The position numbers were made by a program, and so were the translations under genes. The notes below the pieces were generated by a model. It made no database searches, was not told the DNA's origin, and was given only the letters and a program-made list of their open reading frames with translations. This document shows, one piece after another, positions 35,560-44,887 of a DNA stretch of 64,000 nucleotides (within the stretch, counting starts at the first letter, position 1; every line of letters starts with the position of its first letter). Source of the DNA: Streptomyces graminofaciens (lineage in GTDB: Bacteria > Actinomycetota > Actinomycetes > Streptomycetales > Streptomycetaceae); contig NZ_AP018448.1 in assembly GCF_030294945.1 (NCBI RefSeq), forward strand, positions 4,301,001-4,365,000, written 5' to 3'.

Positions 35560-36037
35560 CCATTGAGGCGCAGCAGCCGGGTCACGGCGACGCGGAGCAG
35601 GGTGCCGGCGGCGAGCGCGTTGCCCTCGTCGGCGGCCCGCAGCACCTGGTGGACCGGACGGGCGGCGTACGGGTCGTCGAGTACGGGGCTGATGAAGCCG
35701 GGGATGCCACGGATCCTGGTGGTCTCGGCGGCTGTCTCGGCCACCAGGTCCGGCGCCGAGTGGACCGCCCCGTACCGCCGCCCCTCGGGTACACCCGCGC
35801 GGCCCGTGCGCGCGGTGTCGGGGTTGACCAGAGCCAGGGTGCCCGGGCCCGCGTACTGTTCGGAGCCGCCGTGGTGGAAGACCTCGACCTCGTCGGCGAT
35901 GGCCGCGATCACGAAGTTCTCGTGGGTGTGCCGCACGAACCTCTTCTCGGCATCTCGACACAGCGGGCCCGCACCAGATCGACACCCGGCAACTCCGCGT
36001 ACCGCCAATGCCGTGCTCGCTCCGCCGAACCTGCCAT
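35560..36037 (-). pseudogene. AraC-family regulator remnant (cupin domain only, frameshifted)
   Basis: ATG 36037 (MAGSAERARHWRYAELPGVD) starts the sensor domain in one frame. Near 35950-35965 the sequence must change frame to continue with KRFVRHTHENFVIAAIADEV, FHHGGSEQYAGPGTLALVN, RYGAVHSAPDLVAE and HQVLRAADEGNALAAGTLL. It ends at RLLRLNGG near 35565 where AzlD-like sequence begins, so the whole HTH domain is missing. In relatives an AraC-type regulator with this cupin stands next to azlC-azlD. One frameshift plus one deletion make it non-functional. Confidence 0.8.
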
Positions 36038-36184
36038 GCGACCCCTTCTGCGTCGCGGGCCGTGCGGGTCGCTGCGCGAAGCCGGGTCAGGTTGCGGGGC
36101 CGGGCCGGGCCGGTGTTGGTGCCGGGAAGACGTACGTTTCCGCAGCTCAGGCCCATTGTCAGTGGTCGGGTGCAGGATGGGGGC

Positions 36185-39100
36185 ATGGTCAGCTCCGCAC
36201 ATCGAGCCCTCGAGGGCTTCTCGCCCGCGACCCGCGGCTGGTTCACGGGGGCGTTCTCCGCGCCCACCGCGGCCCAGGCCGGGGCGTGGCGAGCCATCGG
36301 CGAGGGCTCGGACGTGCTGGTGGTCGCCCCGACCGGTTCCGGCAAGACCCTGGCCGCGTTCCTCGCCGCGCTGGACCAGCTGACGTCGAGCCCTCCCCCG
36401 GCCGACCCGAGGAAGCGCTGCCGGGTGCTGTACGTGTCACCGTTGAAGGCCCTCGCGGTGGACGTGGAGCGGAACCTGCGCAGTCCGCTCACCGGCATCC
36501 GTCAGGAGTCCGTACGCCTTGGGCTGCCCGAGCCCGAGGTGAAGGTGGGCATCCGCTCCGGTGACACCCCGGCCGCCGAGCGCCGCGCGCTGTCCACGCG
36601 CCCCCCGGACATCCTGATCACCACCCCGGAGTCGCTGTTCCTGATGCTGACGTCGGCCACGCGCGACGCGCTCACAGGCCTGGAGACGGTGATCCTGGAC
36701 GAGGTGCACGCGGTCGCCGGCACCAAGCGTGGCGCGCACCTCGCCCTCTCCCTGGAGCGGCTCGACGAGCTCCTGCCCAGGCCCGCGCGCCGCATCGGCC
36801 TCTCCGCAACCGTGCGTCCCGTCGACGAGATCGCGCGCTATCTCTCGCCGCAGCGCAAGGTGGAGATCGTGCAGCCCCCGTCCGGCAAGGAGTTCGACCT
36901 CTCGGTGGTCGTCCCGGTCGAGGACCTGGGCGAGCTGGGCGGCTCCCCGGTCGCCGAGGGCAACGAGGGCGCGGAGCGACCGTCGATCTGGCCGCACGTC
37001 GAGGAGCGGATCGCCGATCTCGTGCAGGCACACCGCTCCACGATCGTGTTCGCCAACTCCCGCCGCCTCGCGGAGCGCCTGTGCAACCGGCTCAACGAGA
37101 TCGCGTACGAGCGGGCCACCGGCGAGCCCCTGGACGAGCACCACGCCCCGGCGGAGCTGATGGGCGGCTCGGGCGCGGCACAGGGCGCGCCCCCGGTGCT
37201 CGCCCGGGCCCACCACGGCTCGGTCTCCAAGGAGCAGCGCGCCCTGGTCGAGGAGGATCTCAAGGCGGGCCGGCTGCCGGCCGTGGTCGCCACCTCCAGC
37301 CTCGAACTGGGCATCGACATGGGCGCGGTGGACCTCGTCATCCAGGTCGAGTCCCCGCCCTCCGTGGCCTCCGGGCTCCAGCGCGTGGGCCGCGCGGGAC
37401 ACCAGGTGGGCGCGGTCTCCACGGGCGTGGTGTTCCCCAAGTACCGCGGCGATCTGGTCCAGGCCGCGGTCGTCACCGAGCGGATGCGCAGCGGCTCCAT
37501 CGAGTCCCTCAGGGTCCCCGCCAACCCCCTGGACGTGCTGGCACAGCAGCTCGTCGCCATGACCTCGATGGACACCTGGCAGGTGGACGACCTGCTCGCC
37601 GCCGTCCGCCGCGCCGCGCCCTTCGCCTCGCTCCCGGAGTCCGCGTTCACGGCCGTCCTCGACATGCTCGCGGGCCGCTATCCGTCCGACGCCTTCGCGG
37701 AGCTGCGCCCGCGCGTGGTGTGGGATCGGATCGCCGGCACGATCACCGGGCGTCCCGGCGCCCAACGCCTGGCGGTCACGTCCGGGGGCACGATCCCGGA
37801 CCGCGGCCTCTTCGGGGTCTTCCTCGCCGGTGCCGACCCCAAGAAGGGCGGTGGCCGCGTCGGCGAGCTGGACGAGGAGATGGTGTACGAGTCCCGGGTC
37901 GGGGACGTCTTCACCCTGGGCACCAGTTCGTGGCGCATCGAGGACATCACACGCGACCGGGTGCTGGTCTCCCCCGCGCCGGGTGTCCCGGGCCGACTCC
38001 CCTTCTGGAAGGGCGACCAGCTCGGACGGCCGCTCGAACTGGGCCGTGCGCTGGGCGCGTTCCTGCGCGAGGTGGGCTCCCTGTCCCAGGAGGACGCCCG
38101 TCTGCGTCTGGTGGCGGCAGGCCTTGACGCCTGGGCCGCGGACAACGTCCTGTCCTACCTGGCCGAACAGCGCGAGGCCTGCGGCCACGTCCCCGACGAC
38201 CGCACCATCGTCGTCGAACGCTTCCGCGACGAGCTGGGTGACTGGCGGGTCGTCGTCCACTCCCCGTTCGGCGCCCAGGTCCACGCCCCGTGGGCACTCG
38301 CGCTGGGCGCCCGCCTCTCCGAGCGTTACGGCATGGACGCCCAGGTCATGCACGCCGACGACGGCATCGTGCTGCGCCTGCCCGACGCCGACCTGATGGG
38401 CCTGGACCTGCTCGACCAGGAGCCCATGAAGGCGGGCATGGAGTACGACGCCGAACAGGCCCCGGTCGGCGCGGCCGACGTCGCCTTCGACAAGGGAGAG
38501 GTCGACCAGATCGTCACCGACCAGGTCGGTGGCTCCGCGCTGTTCGCGTCCCGCTTCCGTGAGTGCGCCGCCCGCGCGCTACTGCTCCCCCGCCGTAGTC
38601 CAGGCAAGCGCACGCCCTTGTGGCAGCAGCGGCAGCGGGCGGCCCATCTGCTCCAGGTGGCCAGCGAATTCGGCTCTTTCCCGATCGTCCTGGAGGCGGT
38701 CCGCGAATGCCTCCAGGACGTCTTCGACGTCCCCGGCCTCGCTGAGCTGATGGGCGACATCGAGTCCCGCAAGGTCCGCCTCGTCGAGGTCACCACCCCG
38801 GAGCCCTCCCCCTTCGCCCGCTCCCTACTCTTCGGCTACGTCGCCCAGTTCCTGTACGAGGGCGACTCCCCGCTCGCCGAGCGCCGCGCCGCCGCCCTGT
38901 CGCTGGACTCCCGGCTGCTCGCGGAGCTGCTGGGCCAGGCGGAGCTGCGCGAGCTGCTCGACGCCGAGGTGCTCGTCGAGTTGGAGCGGGAGCTGCGATG
39001 GCTCACCGAGGACCGGCGGGTCAAGGACATGGAGGGTGTCGCCGACCTGCTGCGGCTTCTGGGCCCCCTCACTGACACCGAGTTGGCCGAGCGCGGCGCC

Positions 39101-41080
39101 GAGCCGCAGTGGGCCGGGGAACTGGCCGGGGCCCGCCGCGCCATCCGGGTCCGGATCGCCGGCACCGACCACTGGGCGGCGATCGAGGACGCGGGCCGCC
39201 TGCGCGACGCGCTCGGTACGGCCCTGCCCGTCGGTGTCCCGGAGGCGTTCACCGAGCCGGTCAAGGACCCGCTCGGCGACCTCCTCGCCCGATACGCACG
39301 CACGCACGGCCCGTTCACCTCGGTCGCGGCGGCCGCCCGCTTCGGCCTCGGCACGGCCGTCACCGAAGGCGCGCTCCATCGGCTGGCGGCGAGCGGCCGA
39401 GTCGTCCAGGGTGAGTTCCACCCTGCGGGCATCGGCCAGGAGTGGTGCGACGCCGCCGTGCTGCGCCGTCTGCGCCGCCGCTCCCTGGCGGCCCTGCGGC
39501 ACGAGCTGGAGCCGGTGTCGCCCGCCGCGCTCGCACAGTTCCTTCCCCAATGGCAGCACGTGGGCAGCGGCCACGGGCTGCGTGGCATCGACGGTCTGGT
39601 GCGCGCGATCGAACAGCTCCAGGGTGCCTCGGTGCCCGCGTCCGCTCTGGAGAAGCTGGTCCTGCCGTCCAGGGTCGCCAACTACACGCCGTCGATGCTC
39701 GACGAACTCACGGCCACCGGCGAGGTCGTGTGGGCGGGCGCCGGAGCCCTCCCCGGCAAGGACGGCTGGGTCTCGCTGTACCTGGCGGACGCGGCCCCAG
39801 TGCTCCTCCCGCCCCCGCATCCGCTCGAACTGACGGCCCTCCACCAGTCCGTCCTCGACACCCTCTCCGGGGGCTACGGCCTGTTCTTCCGTCAGATCGC
39901 CGACCAGATCCGGGCCACCACACACCCCGAGGTCACCGACCCCCAACTCGCCGACGCCATCTGGGACCTGGCCTGGTCGGGCCGACTCACCAACGACACG
40001 CTCACCCCCATGCGTTCCCTGCTCGGCTCGGGCCGCACGGCCGGCTCCACGGCCCACCGCGCCAAGCGCACGATCCCGCGCGGCCGGTACGGCTCCCTGA
40101 CCGCCGCCGCGCGCCCCCAGTCCCGTACCGGCCCACCCACCGTCGCGGGCCGCTGGTCCCTGCTGCCGGCCAACGAGCCCGACCCCACCGTCCGTGCCCA
40201 CGCTCTCGCCCGCACACTCCTGGACCGGCACGGCGTCGTCACCCGAGGCGCCGTGGCCGCCGAGGGCGTGGAAGGGGGCTTCTCCGCGACATACCGCGTC
40301 CTGTCCGTCTTCGAGGAGAGCGGCCAGGCACGGCGCGGCTATGTGGTCGAAGGGCTTGGCGCGGCACAGTTCGCGATGGACGGCGCGGTGGACCGACTGC
40401 GAGCGGTGGCCAACGCACGCGAGCGGGGCGAGCCTCTGTCGATCGTAAGTTCGAACGGCCTCGCCGGGGGCCATGGCTCAGCGCCGAACCCGACCCCGTC
40501 TCCGGCTGCCTGGGACGCCTTCCCCGACGCCCCTGACCTCCACAGCCCCGACCCCTCGGGCTTCGACACTCCGACCACCTCCACCCCTGCCTCCACCCCC
40601 GACGGCAGCTACGGCAGCTACGGCAGCTACGGCGATCACGACTCGTACGGCCGCCAAGGCAGCCGTACGCGCCCCCGCCCCACCCCCTCCCCCCGAGCCG
40701 TCGTCCTGGCCGCCGCGGACCCGGCGAACGCCTACGGCGCTGCCCTCCCCTGGCCCGAGCCGCCCACCGAGGCCGGACACAAACCGGGCCGCAAGGCAGG
40801 CTCCCTGGTCGTCCTGGTCGACGGTGAACTGACCCTCTACATGGAGCGTGGCGGAAAGACCCTGCTGGCCTGGCCCGCCGCCCCGGACGACAGCCCCATG
40901 GACGACCCACGCCTCCGCCCGGCCGCCGAAGCCCTGGCGTCAGCAGCCCGGGCGGGCTCCCTCGGCACGGTCACTGTGGAACGGGTGAACGGCACCTCCG
41001 CCCTCACCTCCCCGTACGGCACTCTCCTGGAAGGAGCGGGTTTCATCGCGACCCCCCGTGGCTTGCGCATCCGGGCCTGA
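36185..41080 (+). CDS. lhr: Lhr-type ATP-dependent DNA helicase
   Basis: ATG 36185 (MVSSAHRALEGFSPATRGWF) is preceded by GGATGGGGG. The 1,631-residue superfamily 2 helicase has Walker A APTGSGKT, VLYVSPLKALAVDVERNL, TTPESLFLML, DEVH-box LDEVHAV, the SAT motif GLSATVRP, and the second RecA domain with SSLELGIDMG and QRVGRAGHQVG. The Lhr core (winged helix and beta-bundle, about 480-870) and the long C-terminal extension of Lhr-CTD follow. The C-terminal quarter includes a low-complexity Ser/Gly/Tyr/Pro patch (residues about 1430-1530). Lhr proteins unwind DNA in repair; mycobacterial Lhr is DNA-damage linked, consistent with the Nei-type gene next door. Confidence 0.94.
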   Translation: MVSSAHRALEGFSPATRGWFTGAFSAPTAAQAGAWRAIGEGSDVLVVAPTGSGKTLAAFLAALDQLTSSPPPADPRKRCRVLYVSPLKALAVDVERNLRSPLTGIRQESVRLGLPEPEVKVGIRSGDTPAAERRALSTRPPDILITTPESLFLMLTSATRDALTGLETVILDEVHAVAGTKRGAHLALSLERLDELLPRPARRIGLSATVRPVDEIARYLSPQRKVEIVQPPSGKEFDLSVVVPVEDLGELGGSPVAEGNEGAERPSIWPHVEERIADLVQAHRSTIVFANSRRLAERLCNRLNEIAYERATGEPLDEHHAPAELMGGSGAAQGAPPVLARAHHGSVSKEQRALVEEDLKAGRLPAVVATSSLELGIDMGAVDLVIQVESPPSVASGLQRVGRAGHQVGAVSTGVVFPKYRGDLVQAAVVTERMRSGSIESLRVPANPLDVLAQQLVAMTSMDTWQVDDLLAAVRRAAPFASLPESAFTAVLDMLAGRYPSDAFAELRPRVVWDRIAGTITGRPGAQRLAVTSGGTIPDRGLFGVFLAGADPKKGGGRVGELDEEMVYESRVGDVFTLGTSSWRIEDITRDRVLVSPAPGVPGRLPFWKGDQLGRPLELGRALGAFLREVGSLSQEDARLRLVAAGLDAWAADNVLSYLAEQREACGHVPDDRTIVVERFRDELGDWRVVVHSPFGAQVHAPWALALGARLSERYGMDAQVMHADDGIVLRLPDADLMGLDLLDQEPMKAGMEYDAEQAPVGAADVAFDKGEVDQIVTDQVGGSALFASRFRECAARALLLPRRSPGKRTPLWQQRQRAAHLLQVASEFGSFPIVLEAVRECLQDVFDVPGLAELMGDIESRKVRLVEVTTPEPSPFARSLLFGYVAQFLYEGDSPLAERRAAALSLDSRLLAELLGQAELRELLDAEVLVELERELRWLTEDRRVKDMEGVADLLRLLGPLTDTELAERGAEPQWAGELAGARRAIRVRIAGTDHWAAIEDAGRLRDALGTALPVGVPEAFTEPVKDPLGDLLARYARTHGPFTSVAAAARFGLGTAVTEGALHRLAASGRVVQGEFHPAGIGQEWCDAAVLRRLRRRSLAALRHELEPVSPAALAQFLPQWQHVGSGHGLRGIDGLVRAIEQLQGASVPASALEKLVLPSRVANYTPSMLDELTATGEVVWAGAGALPGKDGWVSLYLADAAPVLLPPPHPLELTALHQSVLDTLSGGYGLFFRQIADQIRATTHPEVTDPQLADAIWDLAWSGRLTNDTLTPMRSLLGSGRTAGSTAHRAKRTIPRGRYGSLTAAARPQSRTGPPTVAGRWSLLPANEPDPTVRAHALARTLLDRHGVVTRGAVAAEGVEGGFSATYRVLSVFEESGQARRGYVVEGLGAAQFAMDGAVDRLRAVANARERGEPLSIVSSNGLAGGHGSAPNPTPSPAAWDAFPDAPDLHSPDPSGFDTPTTSTPASTPDGSYGSYGSYGDHDSYGRQGSRTRPRPTPSPRAVVLAAADPANAYGAALPWPEPPTEAGHKPGRKAGSLVVLVDGELTLYMERGGKTLLAWPAAPDDSPMDDPRLRPAAEALASAARAGSLGTVTVERVNGTSALTSPYGTLLEGAGFIATPRGLRIRA

Positions 41081-41160
41081 GCACTCGCCCTCCGCCCCGG
41101 GGAGGGGCTGCGCCCCGACAGCGGCGCGGCGAACCGCAAGCCCAGCCGCCCCCACCCTCA

Positions 41161-41278
41161 ACCAAACCCAAACCCAAACCCAAACCCCGACCCCACCCGC
41201 ACCCCCACCCGCACCCCCACCCGCACCCCCACCCGCACCCCCACCCGCACCCGCACCCGCACCCGCACCCGCACCCAC
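41161..41278. repeat. CCCGCA-related repeat array 2
   Basis: The stretch begins with four to five copies of aaaccc (41161-41186), continues with about five copies of the 12-mer cacccgcacccc (41192-41250) and ends with about five copies of cccgca. It fills the space between lhr and the Nei-type gene. It resembles array 1 at 29330 in its CCCGCA unit. Confidence 0.9.
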
Positions 41279-41322
41279 CGATCTCAGCGCAGCCGACCCC
41301 ACCCCCATGCCACCCTTGACCC

Positions 41323-42183
41323 ATGCCCGAAGGAGACACCGTCTGGCAGACCGCGAAACGCCTGCACAACGCCCTCGCGGGCAAGGTGCTGACCCGCTCC
41401 GACCTGCGCGTACCGAAGTACGCCACGGCCGACCTCACCGGCCGCACCGTCCTGGACGTCACCCCCCGCGGCAAGCACCTCCTGACCCGCATCGAAGGCG
41501 GCCTGACGCTCCACTCGCACCTGCGGATGGACGGTTCCTGGAAGGTATACGCAAACGACCAGCGATGGACCGGCGGCCCGGCCCACCAGATCCGCGCGAT
41601 CCTCGGCACCCCCGACCGCACGGCCGTCGGCTACCGTCTCCCCGTCCTCGAACTCCTCCGCACCACCGACGAGCACCGCGCCGTGGGCCACCTCGGCCCC
41701 GACCTCCTCGGCCCGGACTGGGACCCCGACCTCGCCCTGGCCAACCTCCTGAGCGACCCCGCGCGCCCCCTCGGCGAGGCCCTCCTCGACCAGCGCAACC
41801 TCGCCGGCATCGGCAATGTCTACAAGAGCGAACTCTGCTTCCTCCTCCGGGTCACCCCCTGGCTCCCCGTCGGCGAACTCCCGCAGGACATGGCAGCTCG
41901 ACTCCCCGCCCTCGCCAAGAAGCTCCTCGAAGCCAACCGCGACCGCCCGGCCCCCCGCACCACCACCGGCCACCGCGACCAGAACCTCTTCGTCTACGGC
42001 CGCGCTCCCCGCCCCTGCCTGCGCTGCCACACCTCGATCCGCAACGCCGACCAGGGCGACGGCTCCCGCGAACGCCCCACCTACTGGTGCCCGACCTGCC
42101 AGACGGGCCCCGCCCCGGCCCCGGGCGCCTCCCGGTCCCCACGCCCCCGCCCGGGCACACCCACGCGGCCCCGCCCCACCTGA
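41323..42183 (+). CDS. Fpg/Nei family DNA glycosylase (Nei-type)
   Basis: The 286-residue protein begins MPEGDTVWQTAKRLH: P2 and E3 are the family's catalytic residues, and MPEGD marks the Nei (endonuclease VIII-like) branch rather than Fpg (MPELPE). The helix-two-turn-helix region reads LLDQRNLAGIGNVYKSELCF. A zinc finger with cysteines in CLRCHTS and WCPTCQT lies near residues 226-265. It excises oxidised bases and nicks the abasic site. The final 20 residues are a Pro/Arg-rich tail. It follows lhr by 242 bp on the same strand. Confidence 0.92.
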   Translation: MPEGDTVWQTAKRLHNALAGKVLTRSDLRVPKYATADLTGRTVLDVTPRGKHLLTRIEGGLTLHSHLRMDGSWKVYANDQRWTGGPAHQIRAILGTPDRTAVGYRLPVLELLRTTDEHRAVGHLGPDLLGPDWDPDLALANLLSDPARPLGEALLDQRNLAGIGNVYKSELCFLLRVTPWLPVGELPQDMAARLPALAKKLLEANRDRPAPRTTTGHRDQNLFVYGRAPRPCLRCHTSIRNADQGDGSRERPTYWCPTCQTGPAPAPGASRSPRPRPGTPTRPRPT

Positions 42184-42217
42184 GCAACACCCCCGACCCC
42201 AACTCCCGTACGACCAA

Positions 42218-42247
42218 TTGACGCTCCGTCAGAAACACTCGTACGGT
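42218..42247 (+). promoter_or_regulatory. Promoter giving a probably leaderless SDR mRNA, with overlapping palindrome
   Basis: TTGACG (42218-42223), 18 bp, then TACGGT (42242-42247); the ATG of the next gene begins only 7 nt after the -10 hexamer, at the expected start point. No ribosome-binding site precedes the ATG. The palindrome TGACGCTCCGTCA (42219-42231) overlaps the -35 box and is shaped like a TetR-type operator. Confidence 0.6.
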
Positions 42248-42253
42248 CCTTTC

Positions 42254-43018
42254 ATGCCCGTCACCGCGTACGACCTCACCGGCCGCACCGCGTTCGTCAC
42301 CGGCGCCGGCGGCGGCATCGGCAGGGCCACGGCCGTCCTCCTCGCCGAGGCGGGAGCCGACGTGCACTGCGCGGACCGCGACGCACAGGGCCTGCACGGG
42401 ACCGCGGCCTTGATCAAGGCCGAGGGCGGCAGCGCCCACACCCACCACCTCGACGTCACCGACCGCACCCGCCTCCGGGAAGCCGTGGCGGCCTGCGGGC
42501 GACTCCACGTCATGGCCGCGATCGCCGGGATCATGCACAGCAGCCCGGTGCTGGACACCCGCGACGAGGACCTCGACCGGGTGTGGAGCGTCAACTTCAA
42601 GGGGGTGTTGTACGCCTGTCAGGAGGCGGCCCGCCTGATGATCGCCCACGCCACCAGGGGCAGCATCGTCACCATGGCGTCCGGCGCGGTCGACACCGGC
42701 GGCCCCGGTCTGCTCTGCTACGGCGTGACCAAGGCGGCCGTGGTCCAGCTGACGAAGACTCTCGCGACAGAGGTCGGCCCGCACGGCATCCGCGTCAACG
42801 CGGTCGCCCCCGGCTGGATCCGAACGCCCATGACCGACCGCCACGACGACGAGGCGCAGGCCCGCACGGAGTCGCACATGTCACGGCTGTCACCACTGGG
42901 CCGGGTCGGCGAACCCGACGACATCGCCCACGCCGTACTCCACCTCGCCTCCGACGCCGCGGCCTTTACCACAGGCCAGATCCTCCGCCCGAACGGCGGC
43001 GTCGCCATGCCCTGGTGA
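42254..43018 (+). CDS. SDR family oxidoreductase
   Basis: This 254-residue classical short-chain dehydrogenase starts at ATG 42254 (MPVTAYDLTGRTAFVTG). The NAD(P)-binding TGAGGGIGRA is near residues 16-25, the acidic D after the second strand (HCADRDAQG) favours NAD(H), and AAIAGIM replaces the usual NNAG. The catalytic S is in VTMASGAVD, with Y and K in CYGVTKAAV (YxxxK). The C-terminus PNGGVAMPW is typical of FabG-like members. The substrate is unknown. It probably makes a leaderless transcript controlled through the palindrome upstream. Confidence 0.9.
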   Translation: MPVTAYDLTGRTAFVTGAGGGIGRATAVLLAEAGADVHCADRDAQGLHGTAALIKAEGGSAHTHHLDVTDRTRLREAVAACGRLHVMAAIAGIMHSSPVLDTRDEDLDRVWSVNFKGVLYACQEAARLMIAHATRGSIVTMASGAVDTGGPGLLCYGVTKAAVVQLTKTLATEVGPHGIRVNAVAPGWIRTPMTDRHDDEAQARTESHMSRLSPLGRVGEPDDIAHAVLHLASDAAAFTTGQILRPNGGVAMPW

Positions 43019-43314
43019 CAACCCACCGGAACACCCGCCACCCCCCACTCCTGTCACCGCGGGGCCCACCCCGGCTGACCCTGGTCACAGCCGCCACCAT
43101 GGGACGACGCACACACCCCAGCAGACGACACCGGGAACTCCGCCTGTCCAACATGTCCGCGAGCACTCCTGCCGCCGGGGACGGCGCGCGTGGGCTCAGC
43201 GACACCCCGAAAGCGCCGGGCCGCGCGCCCCACCCCCGCCCAGCAACGGTCTCCGGGCGCCACTCACAGCAGCAGCGTCACCCCTGCAGCACCGGCACCA
43301 GGCGCCCGCCCCCC
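43019..43314. other. Intergenic region after the SDR gene
   Basis: About 300 bp between convergent genes with no supported coding frame; the composition is C-rich on the plus strand and I see no strong hairpin. Confidence 0.4.
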
Positions 43315-43524
43315 TCAACACCCCCGCACGCCCTCCCCCCGCCTTCTTCTCCCCGGCACACAATGCACCGGCAACAGACTCAGCCCCCACCCCCCAGCCA
43401 CAACCGCCCCCTCCACCATCCCGGCATCCGGCGCCAGCGCAAGCCGCAGAGCTCCCCACCACCACAGCGCACCAAGGCCCAGCGCCGCCCCCCAGCGCAC
43501 TATTCGCCTCGCCGGTATCGCCAT
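43315..43524 (-). CDS. Small membrane-associated hypothetical protein
   Basis: ATG 43524 gives 69 residues: MAIPARRIVRWGAALGLGAL, a Trp-rich hydrophobic stretch (WWWGALRLAL), AGMVEGAVVAGGWGLSLLP and VHC, then a basic tail. One or two membrane segments are likely. Actinobacteria carry small proteins of this kind near clgR, but I cannot name a function. Support is the amphipathic layout plus a GC-rich third position; it could be spurious. Confidence 0.45.
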   Translation of the reverse strand: MAIPARRIVRWGAALGLGALWWWGALRLALAPDAGMVEGAVVAGGWGLSLLPVHCVPGRRRRGEGVRGC

Positions 43525-43857
43525 GGCCCCTACCTCCAGCCCGACGCTAGAACCCGCCCTCATCCACAGGGAGGGCGCACACACGGCACATGAGCGCACC
43601 GGCCGAACCGAGGCGGAGGACATGGCACGAGCCTCACCCGTACCCCGATCGCACCCTCCACGATGGCCCCACACCAGCACCCCGGCAAACGGGAGCCCAC
43701 CCCGCACCCCTCGACGGAAATCCCACCCGCCCAAGACCGAACCACACCCGAACCCGAACAACACAAGAGCCCCGGCCGACACCCCCCAGGTCTCCCTGGA
43801 AGGCCCCGCCCGGGGCTCCCGACAATCTTCGAACCGAAACCTCGAACCGTACGACCC
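43525..43857. other. Intergenic stretch between small ORF and clgR
   Basis: These 333 bp have no supported gene; the plus-strand text is C/A-rich low complexity (for example cccgaacaacacaagagc). The clgR terminator may lie here, but no perfect hairpin was found. Confidence 0.4.
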
Positions 43858-44232
43858 TCAGGCCGCGACGACGCCCACCTCGGTGGGCGCCTTGATCGTG
43901 ACCCGCTCCGGTGGCACACCGGCCACCGATACGGAGTTGAGCATGGGTCGACGCACTGGTGCTGGCACCGGTTCGGTGACCGCTGCGGACTGGGCCAGCT
44001 CGGCAAGGGCGAGCTCGTCGCTCACTTCCCGCATGAGCTCGGACATCCGTACGTCCAGCGCGTCGCAAATGGCGGAGAGCAGCTCGGAGGAAGCCTCCTT
44101 CTGCCCCCGCTCCACCTCGGAGAGATAGCCGAGTGAGACTCGGGCGGACGAGGAGACTTCGCGCAGAGTACGGCCCTGGCGCTGGCGCTGCCGACGCAGC
44201 ACGTCACCCAGCAGGCGACGGAGCAGAATCAT
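43858..44232 (-). CDS. clgR: Clp protease gene regulator ClgR (XRE family)
   Basis: ATG 44232 follows GAGGAGGGAG with good spacing. The 124-residue activator has an XRE-type helix-turn-helix: [39 protein letters not shown] and [17 protein letters not shown]. ClgR activates clp protease and stress genes in actinobacteria. The product ends VGVVAA: the terminal two alanines match the degron by which ClgR is degraded by ClpP1P2 in S. lividans, making a feedback loop. It is first of the leftward genes here, but separate from cinA upstream by 109 bp. Confidence 0.9.
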   Translation of the reverse strand: MILLRRLLGDVLRRQRQRQGRTLREVSSSARVSLGYLSEVERGQKEASSELLSAICDALDVRMSELMREVSDELALAELAQSAAVTEPVPAPVRRPMLNSVSVAGVPPERVTIKAPTEVGVVAA

Positions 44233-44341
44233 CGGTGGCTCCCTCCTCGGACCGCGTAGCCGCATCCTTCACGCCCCACCGTACCGCCTTGCGCCGCGGC
44301 CGTGCGGGGAGCGCTGTTGTGTTCACTCAGGGCTGCAAACA

Positions 44342-44887
44342 TCAAGTCCCCCCGTTCTGTTCCGTATCCTGTGCCCGCTCATTCCCGGTCTGTTCGCCCG
44401 CAAGCTCCTTCAGGAGCAGTGCGAGTACGCTCCGTACACTCTCCATACGAATTTCCGTCCGGTCGCCGTTCAACCGCAGCGAGGCCACTTTTCCGCCACC
44501 AGATGAATCGGAATCCGCGGCGAAGGGCCCGTCGACGGCCACGTACACCGTGCCGACGGGGTGTCCGTCCTGGGTGTCGGGGCCCGCGACTCCGGTGGTC
44601 GCGATCCCCCAGTCCGCATCGAGCGCCTTGCGTACGCCGGCCGCCATCTGGGCCGCGACCTGCGGATCCACCGCTCCACGCTGGTCCAGGAGGGTGGCGT
44701 CGACGCCGAGCAGCCGATGCTTCAGCTCGGTGGCGTAGGTGGTGACCGATCCCACGAAAGCTTTGGAGGCTCCGGACACGGCCGTGATCTCGGCGGCCAC
44801 CAGACCACCGGTGAGCGACTCGGCGACGGCGAGCGTCTCGCCTCTCACTGTCAGTAGTCGCAGCACGTCGGCGGCCGTGGACGTCAC
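44342..44887 (-). CDS. cinA: CinA C-terminal domain protein (nicotinamide-nucleotide amidase type)
   Basis: GTG 44887 overlaps the pgsA stop by 4 bp. The 181-residue protein is the stand-alone CinA C-terminal (PncC) domain: LAVAESLTGGLVAAEI, GSVTTYATELKHRLLGV, ALDADWGIATTGVAGPDTQ and PVGTVYVAV. PncC-type enzymes deamidate nicotinamide mononucleotide to nicotinate mononucleotide in NAD salvage. The N-terminal ADP-ribose pyrophosphatase part of full CinA is absent, as usual in Streptomyces. The last 20 residues are acidic and unconserved. Confidence 0.9.
   Translation of the reverse strand: MTSTAADVLRLLTVRGETLAVAESLTGGLVAAEITAVSGASKAFVGSVTTYATELKHRLLGVDATLLDQRGAVDPQVAAQMAAGVRKALDADWGIATTGVAGPDTQDGHPVGTVYVAVDGPFAADSDSSGGGKVASLRLNGDRTEIRMESVRSVLALLLKELAGEQTGNERAQDTEQNGGT

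Noticed and set aside
36437..38353. Minus-strand frame opposite lhr
   Set aside because: Antisense to conserved helicase motifs and without recognisable domains.
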